A DNA stretch of 37,471 bases from a virus, in the IMG/VR virus record IMGVR_UViG_3300024946_000001, positions 1-37,471 of that record. One strand, given 5' to 3'. Both the position numbers and the translations under genes were made by a program. The notes beneath the pieces were generated by a model. That model was given only the letters and a program-made list of their open reading frames with translations, searched no databases and was not told the DNA's origin. This document shows positions 1 to 7,649 of this stretch, piece after piece. The stretch's first letter is position 1. The number at the start of each line of letters is the position of its first letter.

Positions 1-127
1 ATGGTTCACTCACACATCAATTCACTAATGAGGATTTTGTCAAAGACCCTGGCTACCAATTTAGGCTTGATGAAGGTAGCAAAGGAATTGACAGAGCGGC
101 TTCTGCTCGTGGTGGATATGATTCAGG
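1..127. repeat. Terminal overlap, copy 1 (identical to 37345-37471)
   Basis: These 127 bases match the last 127 bases of the window without a mismatch. The length equals a common maximum k-mer in short-read assemblers, and the interrupted gene reads through cleanly when one copy is removed. This is best explained as assembly closure of a circular or circularly permuted molecule, not as a biological terminal repeat. Confidence 0.95.
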
Positions 128-506
128 CTCTACTTTAAAAGCTTTAGCTAAGTACAGCCAAGATTATGCAAGCAATGAATTTAACAACGCATTTACGCGC
201 GATTCAAGCAATAAAAATCAATTGTATAACTTCTTATCTGGCACATCTGGACAAGGGCAGAATGCAGCCACATCTTTAGCAACTGGTGGCGCTCAAGCTG
301 CAACAAATAACGCCAATACTATTGCTAATACTGCAAATAATATTCAGAACCAACAGAACTATGCTAATGCAAATTTAAACAACTCTTTGCAATCTGGCAT
401 TAGCAACTCTTTGTATGCCTATCTTAAAAATCAAAATCAAGGTACAACTGGTACGCCATTGTATGGCACTTCACAAGCCACTGGTCAAACATCATGGTAC
501 GCATAG
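1..506 (+). CDS. DNA ejection (transfer) protein, C-terminal part; gene continues from 36921
   Basis: The frame is open from base 1 to a stop at 504-506. It continues the gene that starts at 36921, because bases 1-127 equal 37345-37471 and the frames agree. The joined protein is 309 residues. This part holds the blocks DPGYQFRLDEG and ASARGG, then KYSQDYASNEFNNAF, a signature I associate with podovirus DNA transfer proteins. The last ~100 residues are a low-complexity Ala/Asn/Gln-rich tail. The inferred role is a virion-internal protein released at infection to help DNA cross the envelope, like the P22 ejection proteins. It is the first of three consecutive candidates (next 515-1831 and 1831-3888). 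Confidence 0.75.
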   Translation, partial: GSLTHQFTNEDFVKDPGYQFRLDEGSKGIDRAASARGGYDSGSTLKALAKYSQDYASNEFNNAFTRDSSNKNQLYNFLSGTSGQGQNAATSLATGGAQAATNNANTIANTANNIQNQQNYANANLNNSLQSGISNSLYAYLKNQNQGTTGTPLYGTSQATGQTSWYA

Positions 507-514
507 GATAAATT

Positions 515-1831
515 ATGGCTGAATTGAATAATATTAACTTAGCTCAAATCTATGGTGCTGTAGATGATGCTAATGCACGCAAGCAACAGATTGCTATACA
601 ACAGCAACAATTGCAACGCCAAGGCATACAAGACCAACGCGCAGACCAAGAGTATGGCAGACAGCAACAGTTAAGAGATATTTACGCTGGTGCGATTAAA
701 CCTGATGGTACGCTTGATGAAGATGATGTATTTAAAAAGTCATTAGCGGTTGACCCTGCATCGGCATTACAGTTTAAGCAAAGCCAACAGAAACAACGCA
801 TGGAAGCTGACAAGTTAAAGCGTGAGAACTCTGCGGCTGATTTAACGCAGAAGACTGCAACAGCTAAATACTTACGTGACCAGCTAGCCAATGTTACAGA
901 CGAGCCAAGTTATCAAGCTGCGATTGCCGAGGCTAAGTCATTAGGCGGTCAATTTGCTAACAGTGCACCGCCGACTTTTAATCCTGATTGGGTTCGCTCT
1001 CATGTGATGGATGCTGACAAATTCCTCACACAGACAACGCCTAAATATGAAAAAGTTGATTTAGGTGGAAAGATTCAGATTGTCGATATGAATCCAGTGA
1101 CTAATCCTGCGGTTGCTAAGATGAATTTGAATAAGACGCAAACTCCTGATTCTATAGCTTCAGGACAAATACAGATGCGCGGCCAAAATATGGCTAATCA
1201 AAGAGCTTCAGAAGCCAACTATTTAAAAAGCCAAGAAAACGAAATTAAACGTGGAGAGAAAGTACCAGAAAACTCTACAGGTATTCGTAAAGAGTTTGAT
1301 CAATTACCTGAGGTAAAAAACTATAAACAAGCATTGCCAGCATATAAAGGAATTGAGGAGGCTGTTAATCGCAATACTCCACAATCCGACATTAACTTGG
1401 TTTATGGCATTGCTAAATTATATGACCCTAATTCTGTGGTGCGTGAGGGCGAATATGCAACGGTAGCTAATAGCCCAAATATCCCAGATAAAATTAAAGG
1501 TTATGCTCAATATATTGCTGGTGGATCTAAATTAACGCCAGACGTTAAACAGCAAATATTGCGCGAAGCTCAAGGTCGTATGAAAGGTTTTGAAGACCAG
1601 TACAGCACAGCCAGAACTAACTATTCAGACATAGCAAAAAGGTCTAATGCAGACCCTACTCTAGTGTTGCCAGGTGAATTTAAATCTGCAATCACTGCGC
1701 CAATAAAAGATAAAGAAACACCAAAAGCAAATACAGCAATAGTACCTATCAAGTCTGATGCAGATTTTAACAAATTACCTAAAGGCACTCGCTTTAAGGC
1801 TCCTGATGGCACAATAAGGATTAAACAATAA
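515..1831 (+). CDS. Internal virion / ejection protein candidate (coiled coil)
   Basis: The product is 438 residues, starting 8 bases after the preceding stop. Residues ~20-65 are strongly Gln/Arg-rich and helical (for example QQIAIQQQQLQRQ), followed by another charged helical stretch at ~85-125. No enzymatic motif is visible. The position between the DNA transfer protein and the large 1831-3888 product matches the ejection-protein block of P22-like podoviruses. The function is inferred from position and composition only. Its stop overlaps the next start by one base (TAATG), so translation is probably coupled. Confidence 0.6.
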   Translation: MAELNNINLAQIYGAVDDANARKQQIAIQQQQLQRQGIQDQRADQEYGRQQQLRDIYAGAIKPDGTLDEDDVFKKSLAVDPASALQFKQSQQKQRMEADKLKRENSAADLTQKTATAKYLRDQLANVTDEPSYQAAIAEAKSLGGQFANSAPPTFNPDWVRSHVMDADKFLTQTTPKYEKVDLGGKIQIVDMNPVTNPAVAKMNLNKTQTPDSIASGQIQMRGQNMANQRASEANYLKSQENEIKRGEKVPENSTGIRKEFDQLPEVKNYKQALPAYKGIEEAVNRNTPQSDINLVYGIAKLYDPNSVVREGEYATVANSPNIPDKIKGYAQYIAGGSKLTPDVKQQILREAQGRMKGFEDQYSTARTNYSDIAKRSNADPTLVLPGEFKSAITAPIKDKETPKANTAIVPIKSDADFNKLPKGTRFKAPDGTIRIKQ

Positions 1832-3888
1832 TGGGATGGAAAGATGCACCACTGGCAGACGACACTCCTGCATGGCAATCTGCGCCTATTGAGCAAGCCG
1901 ATAGAACTATGCCTGAACGATTGGAACGTGCCACAGGTTTAACGGCTCGCGTAGGATTGGAAGCTATTCCTGAAACTGTAGGTGGCTTAGCTGGATTGGC
2001 TGACACTGTGATGAAATTTTCACCAGTTGGCAAAGTAATCAATGCTGGCATGAACTATATCAATCCTAATTATGATCAGAATAAACAGGCGGCTATCAAT
2101 GCAGTAAGCAATAGTGGGAATATGGCATCTAATGCCATAGGATTGCCTACACCTGAAACTAAAGCAGAGCGAATCATCTCTAGTGGTGGTAAGTTAGCTG
2201 CTGGCACTGCGGCGATGGCTGGTGCTGCTGGCGCTGTTCAAAAGATGGCGTCTAGTCCGTCAGCTATTAAGATATTAAACTTTCTATCAAGCTCACCAAC
2301 ACAACAAGTGACAAGTGCGGCTGGTGCTGGCGCTGCTGGACAGTATGCTAAAGAAGAAGGTGCTGGATTTGGTGGTCAATTAGCGGCTTCTGTGGCTGGC
2401 GGTTTAACTGCCGGTGGTTTAGCTTCATTAGCTAGTACCGTTGGCAATGGCATAAAATCTATCGTATCGCCAAATAATCTACGCAATGATGCTCTTGATG
2501 CATTATCTAATGCCAAAGTAGAGATTGGCCAACTATCACCACAAGTGCAAAAAGCCATTACTGATGATGTAGAAAAAGCTCTGCAAACAGGTAATCAATT
2601 ATCACCTGATGCGGTTAGACGTTTAGCCGATTATCACACTACTGGTTTAACACCAATGGCATCAAGTTTAAATCTTAATCCTGCTCAAGTAACACAAGAG
2701 CGAAACTTAGCAAAAATGAGTGCTAACAGTAGCGACCCTGCTGCACAGAAGCTTGCTAATTTACAGCGCGATAACGACATTAAATTAATTGGTGGACTAA
2801 ATACTATAGGCGCACAGACAGATGATGCTGTAAGCGCTGGGAATAAGCTTATCGGGGCATTAAACGTTAAAGATGAAGCTACCAAGAAAGTAATCAATAA
2901 CTTTTACTCACAAGCTAGAGCTACTAATGGCAGAAGTGCAGCGCTAGACCCTCATGACTTTACTAATCAAGCAAATAACGCTTTAGATGAAGCCTTGCTT
3001 GGTGGTGTATTGCCCTCTGATGTCCGCAATAAATTAAACTCTATCGCACAAGGTAAAACGCCATTGACTGTTGATGTGGCTGAACAACTCAAGACCAATA
3101 TTGCAACCTTACAAAGAAACTCTAATGAGCCAAATGTTAGACTGGCACTTGGCAAGGTAAGAGAGGCTTTAGACAATACAAATTTGCTAGAAGGACAGGG
3201 GCAAGAAGCTATCAATGCCTTTAATAAGGCACGTAGCGCACACAGAGCCTATATGCAGATTGTAGAGAAAACTCCAGCATTAAAAGCCGTTCGAGATGGT
3301 GTAGAACCTGATAAATTTGTGCGTGATTACATTGTCGGAAATGGTTCTAAATCAAATATTGCTGACGTTCAGTCTCTGAAAGAGGCGTTAAAAGATAATA
3401 ACGAGGCAGTCGGAACTATTCGTGGACAGATTGCTGCATTTCTTAAAAACAAAGCCACAAGCGGCAACGCTGACGAAGTAGCTAACTTTTCACCTAAATC
3501 ATATAACGATGCATTAAAAAATATTGGCGATGAGAAACTTGGAATGTTCTTTAGTTCAGAAGATGTAAAGATGCTGAAAGCGATTGGCAGAGTTTCAAGT
3601 TATGAGAAATTCCAGCCGACTGGTTCAGCCATCAATAACTCTAATACATCATCAGCCTTATTGACTGCTGTATTAGATAAGGTCGCAAATAGCCCATTGG
3701 TGAGGAAGATACCATTAGGCGGCGCGCTGGTCGCTAATCCTGCAAAAGATGTATCCAATGCGATAGGTGCAAGGAAAGCGCTTGATACTGCTAAAGGCTT
3801 GACTGTTAAATCAGCTAAGAAGCCAGCTAACTTGCCTATATCTGCACTATTGGGATTAGGGGCGGCTACGGAAAATAATACGAACTAA
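1831..3888 (+). CDS. Large internal virion / ejection protein candidate
   Basis: The product is 685 residues. The N-terminus is rich in short W-x-D/S-A-P elements (WKDAPLADD, AWQSAPIEQ), a style I know from the starts of podovirus ejection proteins. Residues ~100-210 are Ala/Gly-rich and hydrophobic (AAGTAAMAGAAGAV, GGQLAASVAGGLTAGG), which could insert into or cross a membrane. The rest is mostly helical and charged. It sits last in the three-gene ejection block, like P22 gp16, and is followed by a terminator at 3952. There is no obvious lysozyme motif. Assignment is by position and composition. Confidence 0.6.
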   Translation: MGWKDAPLADDTPAWQSAPIEQADRTMPERLERATGLTARVGLEAIPETVGGLAGLADTVMKFSPVGKVINAGMNYINPNYDQNKQAAINAVSNSGNMASNAIGLPTPETKAERIISSGGKLAAGTAAMAGAAGAVQKMASSPSAIKILNFLSSSPTQQVTSAAGAGAAGQYAKEEGAGFGGQLAASVAGGLTAGGLASLASTVGNGIKSIVSPNNLRNDALDALSNAKVEIGQLSPQVQKAITDDVEKALQTGNQLSPDAVRRLADYHTTGLTPMASSLNLNPAQVTQERNLAKMSANSSDPAAQKLANLQRDNDIKLIGGLNTIGAQTDDAVSAGNKLIGALNVKDEATKKVINNFYSQARATNGRSAALDPHDFTNQANNALDEALLGGVLPSDVRNKLNSIAQGKTPLTVDVAEQLKTNIATLQRNSNEPNVRLALGKVREALDNTNLLEGQGQEAINAFNKARSAHRAYMQIVEKTPALKAVRDGVEPDKFVRDYIVGNGSKSNIADVQSLKEALKDNNEAVGTIRGQIAAFLKNKATSGNADEVANFSPKSYNDALKNIGDEKLGMFFSSEDVKMLKAIGRVSSYEKFQPTGSAINNSNTSSALLTAVLDKVANSPLVRKIPLGGALVANPAKDVSNAIGARKALDTAKGLTVKSAKKPANLPISALLGLGAATENNTN

Positions 3889-3951
3889 CACGATAGCAAT
3901 AACAGCGCCTAGAAATATTGGGTTCACATTCATATTTATAAATTTAACACA

Positions 3952-3977
3952 ATAACCCACTTATGTGGGTATTTTTT
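3952..3977 (+). terminator. Intrinsic terminator after the ejection block
   Basis: A stem ACCCAC (3955-3960) / GTGGGT (3965-3970) with loop TTAT is followed by ATTTTTT. It separates the ejection genes from the tail fibre gene that starts 18 bases later, so fibre expression must rely on read-through or antitermination. Confidence 0.8.
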
Positions 3978-3994
3978 CGCCTAAAGGAATCAAG

Positions 3995-5707
3995 ATGGCA
4001 AAGCTGGCACCTATCTTCAACGATGCACAATTTATTAATGCAATACCAGCCACAGGCGCAAAACTATTCACGTATGCTGCTGGATCTACAACTAAACAGG
4101 CAACTTATACTGGCATTGATGGGTTAACGCCACAAGCAAACCCTATCATTCTAAACTCAAGAGGTGAGCCAGCAAATCCTATTTGGTTAACAGAGGGATT
4201 GGTCTATAAATTCGTATTTGCGCCATCAACTGATACCGACCCTCCATCTAGCCCTATACGCACTATTGACAATATTACAGGTGTGAATGATGCCTCTATT
4301 ACCATTGATCAATGGGTTTCATCTGGCGTTGTTCCTACTTATGTTTCGCCTACATCATTTACATTGCCTGGTGACCAAACATCTGCTTTTCAAGTTGGTC
4401 GTAGATTAAAGCTCACAATTACTGCTGGCACTGTTTACGGAACGATTACTAACAGTGTATTTGGTGCTGTCACTACAGTCACAGTTTTACTTGATAGCGG
4501 CGTACTTGATAGCGGATTATCTAGTGTTAGCTACGGTCTTATTAATCCGACTAGCGGCTCACTGCCTTACGACATATCAGCACAGAATATTCAAGCGCAG
4601 AAATATACAGCATTTACTACAGCAGGTATTTTGACTGCTTATACTCTTGCTCCATTGCCAGAAATCACAAGCAATGTATTAAATGCAAGATTTAATATAG
4701 CTTTACACGTTGCCCCTGGCACATCGCCTACATTATCAGTTTCAGGACAGACAGCTAAGAATCTTAAATATTATGATGCCACAGGTGTTAAGCAATTTAT
4801 TACGGCTGCGGTAGCTCCTGCTGGCTGGATTTCAGACATTTTATATGATGGCACTGATTGGCTAGTTCTAAACATATTGCCATCTAATATTACGAACTCT
4901 GTAGTAGCTACACGTCAATCTATCCTATATGGTCCAATTGCATCAGGTATAGCAGACCTAATACCACAATCACAAATTGGCAATACTTTAGCTGCTGGCG
5001 TGACGCTTAAAGGTAGCACTGCTGCATTCTTGGCAAGTGTTGGCAATGGCTTTAATACTGATGGCTCACAGCGTAATGTCAATAAGATTCGCTCAACTGA
5101 TTTAAACATTCCAAATTTAACCGCATCTACTACCAATTACATCTGGTATGACACGCTTGCCGACACAGCAGGATTTGTGACAGTAGCCGATGTATTCCAA
5201 TATGGCGGCTCAATTCCAGTCACAAATAACCAATATACCTATGATTATCTAAATCACATTATGTATCTAGGCAGTGGAGCAGTAGCAGCACAGTCAAACA
5301 GAATAATTGTTGCAGAGGTTGATACTAGCGGAACGCTTGTGACAGCTATTCGAGTACGCGCCTATGCTGGGCAATATGATTCAGGCTATACAGCCACACT
5401 TGTAGCAGCTAATGCAGCTTACACAAAGAATCACAATATAGGCACAAAAGAAATAGACGTAACTGAAACTATTATTTGCACAACGAATGACAATGGCTAT
5501 GTAGTAGGTGACACGCTAGATAATCAACAAAGTGGTAATACTGCGAACTATTGCTTTATGCCAGCCGCTAATAAGCTAAAAAATACCGTAGTCATGCGTA
5601 GAGGTGCAAACAACTCGTACTTCGTAGCGAATGCAACTACAGGAGTACAAACAGCGCTTACCATTGCCTCTTGGTCATACAAAATCACTGCGAAAAGGAA
5701 ATTCTAA
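3995..5707 (+). CDS. Tail fibre / host-recognition protein
   Basis: The product is 570 residues. I chose the ATG at 3995 because it follows AAGGAAT and gives the usual MAKLAPIFND start; an upstream in-frame GTG lies inside the terminator. Residues ~1-90 look like the head/tail-binding domain of podovirus fibres and spikes (FINAIPATGAKLFTYAAGST, then NPIILNSRGEP). The rest is Thr/Ser/Val/Gly-rich and beta-like, without an SGNH, pectate-lyase or other depolymerase motif that I can recognise. It presumably sets host range. No reverse transcriptase or variable-repeat pair is nearby, so it is not a DGR target. Confidence 0.75.
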   Translation: MAKLAPIFNDAQFINAIPATGAKLFTYAAGSTTKQATYTGIDGLTPQANPIILNSRGEPANPIWLTEGLVYKFVFAPSTDTDPPSSPIRTIDNITGVNDASITIDQWVSSGVVPTYVSPTSFTLPGDQTSAFQVGRRLKLTITAGTVYGTITNSVFGAVTTVTVLLDSGVLDSGLSSVSYGLINPTSGSLPYDISAQNIQAQKYTAFTTAGILTAYTLAPLPEITSNVLNARFNIALHVAPGTSPTLSVSGQTAKNLKYYDATGVKQFITAAVAPAGWISDILYDGTDWLVLNILPSNITNSVVATRQSILYGPIASGIADLIPQSQIGNTLAAGVTLKGSTAAFLASVGNGFNTDGSQRNVNKIRSTDLNIPNLTASTTNYIWYDTLADTAGFVTVADVFQYGGSIPVTNNQYTYDYLNHIMYLGSGAVAAQSNRIIVAEVDTSGTLVTAIRVRAYAGQYDSGYTATLVAANAAYTKNHNIGTKEIDVTETIICTTNDNGYVVGDTLDNQQSGNTANYCFMPAANKLKNTVVMRRGANNSYFVANATTGVQTALTIASWSYKITAKRKF

Positions 5708-6027
5708 TGTACGTAAATAATGTAATAGGTTATTACGTTGGCGATAGGATTTCACCTGATGATAGAGAGGCTACTCAGCCAGAGATAGCATCTTTGCAAC
5801 TATCTAAGGCTAAAGCATCCAAGCAAGCTGAAATTGACGCTATTGAATCTAAAGCTTATATGCGTAGAGGTCAGCGCGAGACATGGCTATTGAACGTAAC
5901 TGACAAGTTCACATTGGCAGGTTATACACATGCTCAAGTCTATTCTACTAATCCTGAATATAAGCGCGTATATGACGAAAACGTACTAGCTACACAGTAC
6001 CGTGCCGAGTTGAAAGCCATCGTATGA
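5707..6027 (+). CDS. Small tail-associated protein, possibly fibre assembly factor
   Basis: The product is 106 residues, starting at the ATG that shares its A with the fibre stop (TAATG). A longer in-frame start inside the fibre gene lacks support. The centre (ASKQAEIDAIESKAYMRRGQ) is helical and charged, and the C-terminus resembles small proteins found directly after tail fibre genes. The tight coupling suggests a chaperone or fibre-associated protein. I do not recognise a defined family. Confidence 0.6.
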   Translation: MYVNNVIGYYVGDRISPDDREATQPEIASLQLSKAKASKQAEIDAIESKAYMRRGQRETWLLNVTDKFTLAGYTHAQVYSTNPEYKRVYDENVLATQYRAELKAIV

Positions 6028-6299
6028 TTTGGATAATTAACCCTGTCACTTTGCTACTTGTTTACATCATCTACACGCGCTCAAGTGGACTATTTCTAAA
6101 GCTGGTCACTGTGATAGGTGGCTTGCTTGATGTAGCAGTGAATCTGACTTGGTTCACTTTGATATTCGCAGACATTCCGCAAGAACTATTACTTACTAAA
6201 CGCATTGAACGTCTCAAGTCATCTACTGGCTATCGCGGATGGCTGGCTAATCTACTTTGCAAACTTCTTAACTACTTTCAGGAATCGCACTGTGCTTAA
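6024..6299 (+). CDS. Small membrane protein of the lysis region
   Basis: The product is 91 residues, with an ATGA overlap with the previous gene. The first ~50 residues are almost continuously hydrophobic (two probable membrane segments, INPVTLLLVYIIYT and VTVIGGLLDVAVNLTWFTLI). The C-terminal half has GYRGWLANLLCKLLNYF and ends in a His-Cys pair. Similar small proteins with a GWR..A..I/LC..L pattern sit just upstream of holins in many proteobacterial podoviruses and siphoviruses. Function is unknown. Confidence 0.65.
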   Translation: MIWIINPVTLLLVYIIYTRSSGLFLKLVTVIGGLLDVAVNLTWFTLIFADIPQELLLTKRIERLKSSTGYRGWLANLLCKLLNYFQESHCA

Positions 6300-6519
6300 C
6301 TTTCTCTTATCAATTTTATGCGCTTCTGGCGCGTTAATTACGTTACTTGGTGCATATCTATTCATCAAGGTATTAATCATGCCTAACGCAGCTCCTGCTG
6401 ACCGTACAAACCGTATTAATCACATTCGCGTGGTGTTCTTTGCCATACAGCACCCTGAGAAGTTTATCGAGCTATATCCATGGCTTGCTTATGACGAACT
6501 AGAGAATGTGAGCAAATAA
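6292..6519 (+). CDS. Small membrane-anchored phage protein next to holin
   Basis: I chose the GTG at 6292, after CAGGAAT, giving 75 residues and an 8-base overlap with the preceding gene; an upstream ATG at 6205 lies deep inside that gene. One N-terminal membrane segment (NFLLSILCASGALITLLGAY) is followed by IMPNAAPADRTNRINHIR and PWLAYDELENV. This IMPN..P.D..NR.NH pattern is familiar from small proteins paired with the preceding type in lysis regions. Role unknown. Confidence 0.6.
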   Translation: MLNFLLSILCASGALITLLGAYLFIKVLIMPNAAPADRTNRINHIRVVFFAIQHPEKFIELYPWLAYDELENVSK

Positions 6520-6710
6520 TGGAACAGCACGAACTCGCAGCTACAGTCGCAAGCAAAGCAACATACACATTATCGGGGGTACTTATGTTATTCGGTTTCA
6601 CCTTGAATGATTTAGCCCTCATTCTAGGTATGGTACTTGGTGTAGCGACATTCTTTCTAAATTGGTATTACAAACATCAAGCATTAAAAATAAAGAAGGA
6701 TGAAGAATGA
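6519..6710 (+). CDS. Holin (class II, HP1-type)
   Basis: The product is 63 residues with two predicted membrane helices (YTLSGVLMLFGFTL and DLALILGMVLGVATFFLNWY) and the NWYYKHQALK cytoplasmic end typical of small HP1-family phage holins. It would form holes in the inner membrane and time lysis. The start shares a base with the previous stop, and the next gene overlaps by ATGA. A second holin candidate lies at 7054-7257. Confidence 0.7.
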   Translation: MEQHELAATVASKATYTLSGVLMLFGFTLNDLALILGMVLGVATFFLNWYYKHQALKIKKDEE

Positions 6711-7057
6711 AACTACATCAAGACTTAGACAAGCCAATTGGCTATCAAGGGTTATCTTTTTACTGTAATGGCTGTAAGCGCACTCATACAGTCAACTTTC
6801 ACCCTAGCAATCAATGGGGGTTTAATGGTGATTTTGATAAGCCAACGTTAACGCCATCTGTTCTTACTAAGTATAGGCATCCTAAAGGCTATTCAAATGA
6901 TAATCCAGCACCTCATGGATATGATGGTGAATATGTGACAGAAGTTTGCCACTCATTTGTCACTGATGGAAACATTCAATATTTAGGAGACTGCACGCAC
7001 GAACTTGCTGGACAAACTATCGAGTTGCCCGAATTTAAATGGGGTGATGAAGAATGA
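6707..7057 (+). CDS. DUF6527-like protein
   Basis: The product is 116 residues. It has a Cys-x2-Cys pair (FYCNGCKRTH), then WGFNGDFDKPTLTPSVL, and near the end CHSFVTDGNIQYLGDC and LAGQTIELPEF. These blocks match my recollection of the DUF6527 family, common in phage lysis or late regions. The conserved Cys and His suggest metal binding. No function is established that I can cite. ATGA overlaps on both sides place it in the lysis operon. Confidence 0.65.
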   Translation: MKLHQDLDKPIGYQGLSFYCNGCKRTHTVNFHPSNQWGFNGDFDKPTLTPSVLTKYRHPKGYSNDNPAPHGYDGEYVTEVCHSFVTDGNIQYLGDCTHELAGQTIELPEFKWGDEE

Positions 7058-7257
7058 AACTCCGTGAAGATTGGCGCAAGTGCCTAAAGTTTATCAGCGT
7101 GTGGTCTATTGCAGCCAATACAGCACTTAATTCTGCATGGGTATTAATTCCACCTTCATGGCAGGCAACCATTCCTGATGGCACATTGAAGGTACTTACT
7201 TACGTGTTACTTGGATTAACTTTCATAGGCATCATGATTAAGCAGGAGTTGAAATGA
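7054..7257 (+). CDS. Second holin-like membrane protein
   Basis: The product is 67 residues. A charged N-terminus (MKLREDWRKCLKF) is followed by one hydrophobic stretch with a conserved W (ISVWSIAANTALNSAWVLIP), then a second (LKVLTYVLLGLTFIGIMI) ending in KQELK. This resembles the small holin-like DUF7940 proteins found upstream of endolysins. It is immediately upstream of the endolysin candidate, with an ATGA overlap. It could be the main holin, with 6519-6710 as antiholin, or the reverse. Confidence 0.6.
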   Translation: MKLREDWRKCLKFISVWSIAANTALNSAWVLIPPSWQATIPDGTLKVLTYVLLGLTFIGIMIKQELK

Positions 7258-7649
7258 AGCTAAAACTCAGCCGAGTACATGGCACAAAAAACTTTACTGA
7301 CGGAACGCTATCGATTGATGGCATTTTTTTTTGCGACACCTGTGAAGATCAAGAGCGCGATTCAAAGATAGCAGGTAAGACAGCTATTCCACTAGGCACG
7401 TATAAAGTCATCATAAATCAATCTGTACGCTTTAGAAAGATGATGCCATTGCTATTGAACGTACCTAATTACGAAGGTGTGCGGATTCATTCAGGTAACA
7501 CAGCAGAAGATACAGAAGGCTGCATTCTAGTCGGCATGAAGTTTAAATACGGCTTCATCACTAAGTCGCGCGATACCTTCGCAGCATTAATGGAAGTATT
7601 AAACGAGGCTGTAGCTAAACAAGACCCTATCACTATCGAGATTGTTTAA
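7254..7649 (+). CDS. DUF5675 protein, candidate endolysin
   Basis: The product is 131 residues and matches the DUF5675 pattern: FFCDTCEDQERDSK, KTAIPLGTYKV, VPNYEGVRIHSGNTAEDTEG and CILVG. The IHSGN...T-E-GCI arrangement (residues ~77-92) resembles the H...S-x-GC-I/V motif of YkuD L,D-transpeptidases, suggesting a Cys/His catalytic pair acting on peptidoglycan. No lysozyme, transglycosylase, amidase or other endolysin is visible between the holins and spanins, so this is the best endolysin candidate. The role is inference. Its stop is coupled to the next start by TAATG. Confidence 0.65.
   Translation: MKLKLSRVHGTKNFTDGTLSIDGIFFCDTCEDQERDSKIAGKTAIPLGTYKVIINQSVRFRKMMPLLLNVPNYEGVRIHSGNTAEDTEGCILVGMKFKYGFITKSRDTFAALMEVLNEAVAKQDPITIEIV

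Noticed and set aside
1-127. Biological direct terminal repeat
   Set aside because: Length matches a typical assembler k-mer, it lies inside a coding gene, and the packaging genes are of the headful type.
3855-3932. Antisense frame encoding a ~25-residue hydrophobic peptide
   Set aside because: No ribosome site or promoter, and it lies opposite the end of the ejection gene; hydrophobicity alone is not enough.
3995-5707. Diversity-generating retroelement target in the tail fibre
   Set aside because: No reverse transcriptase gene and no template-repeat copy of the fibre 3' end were found.
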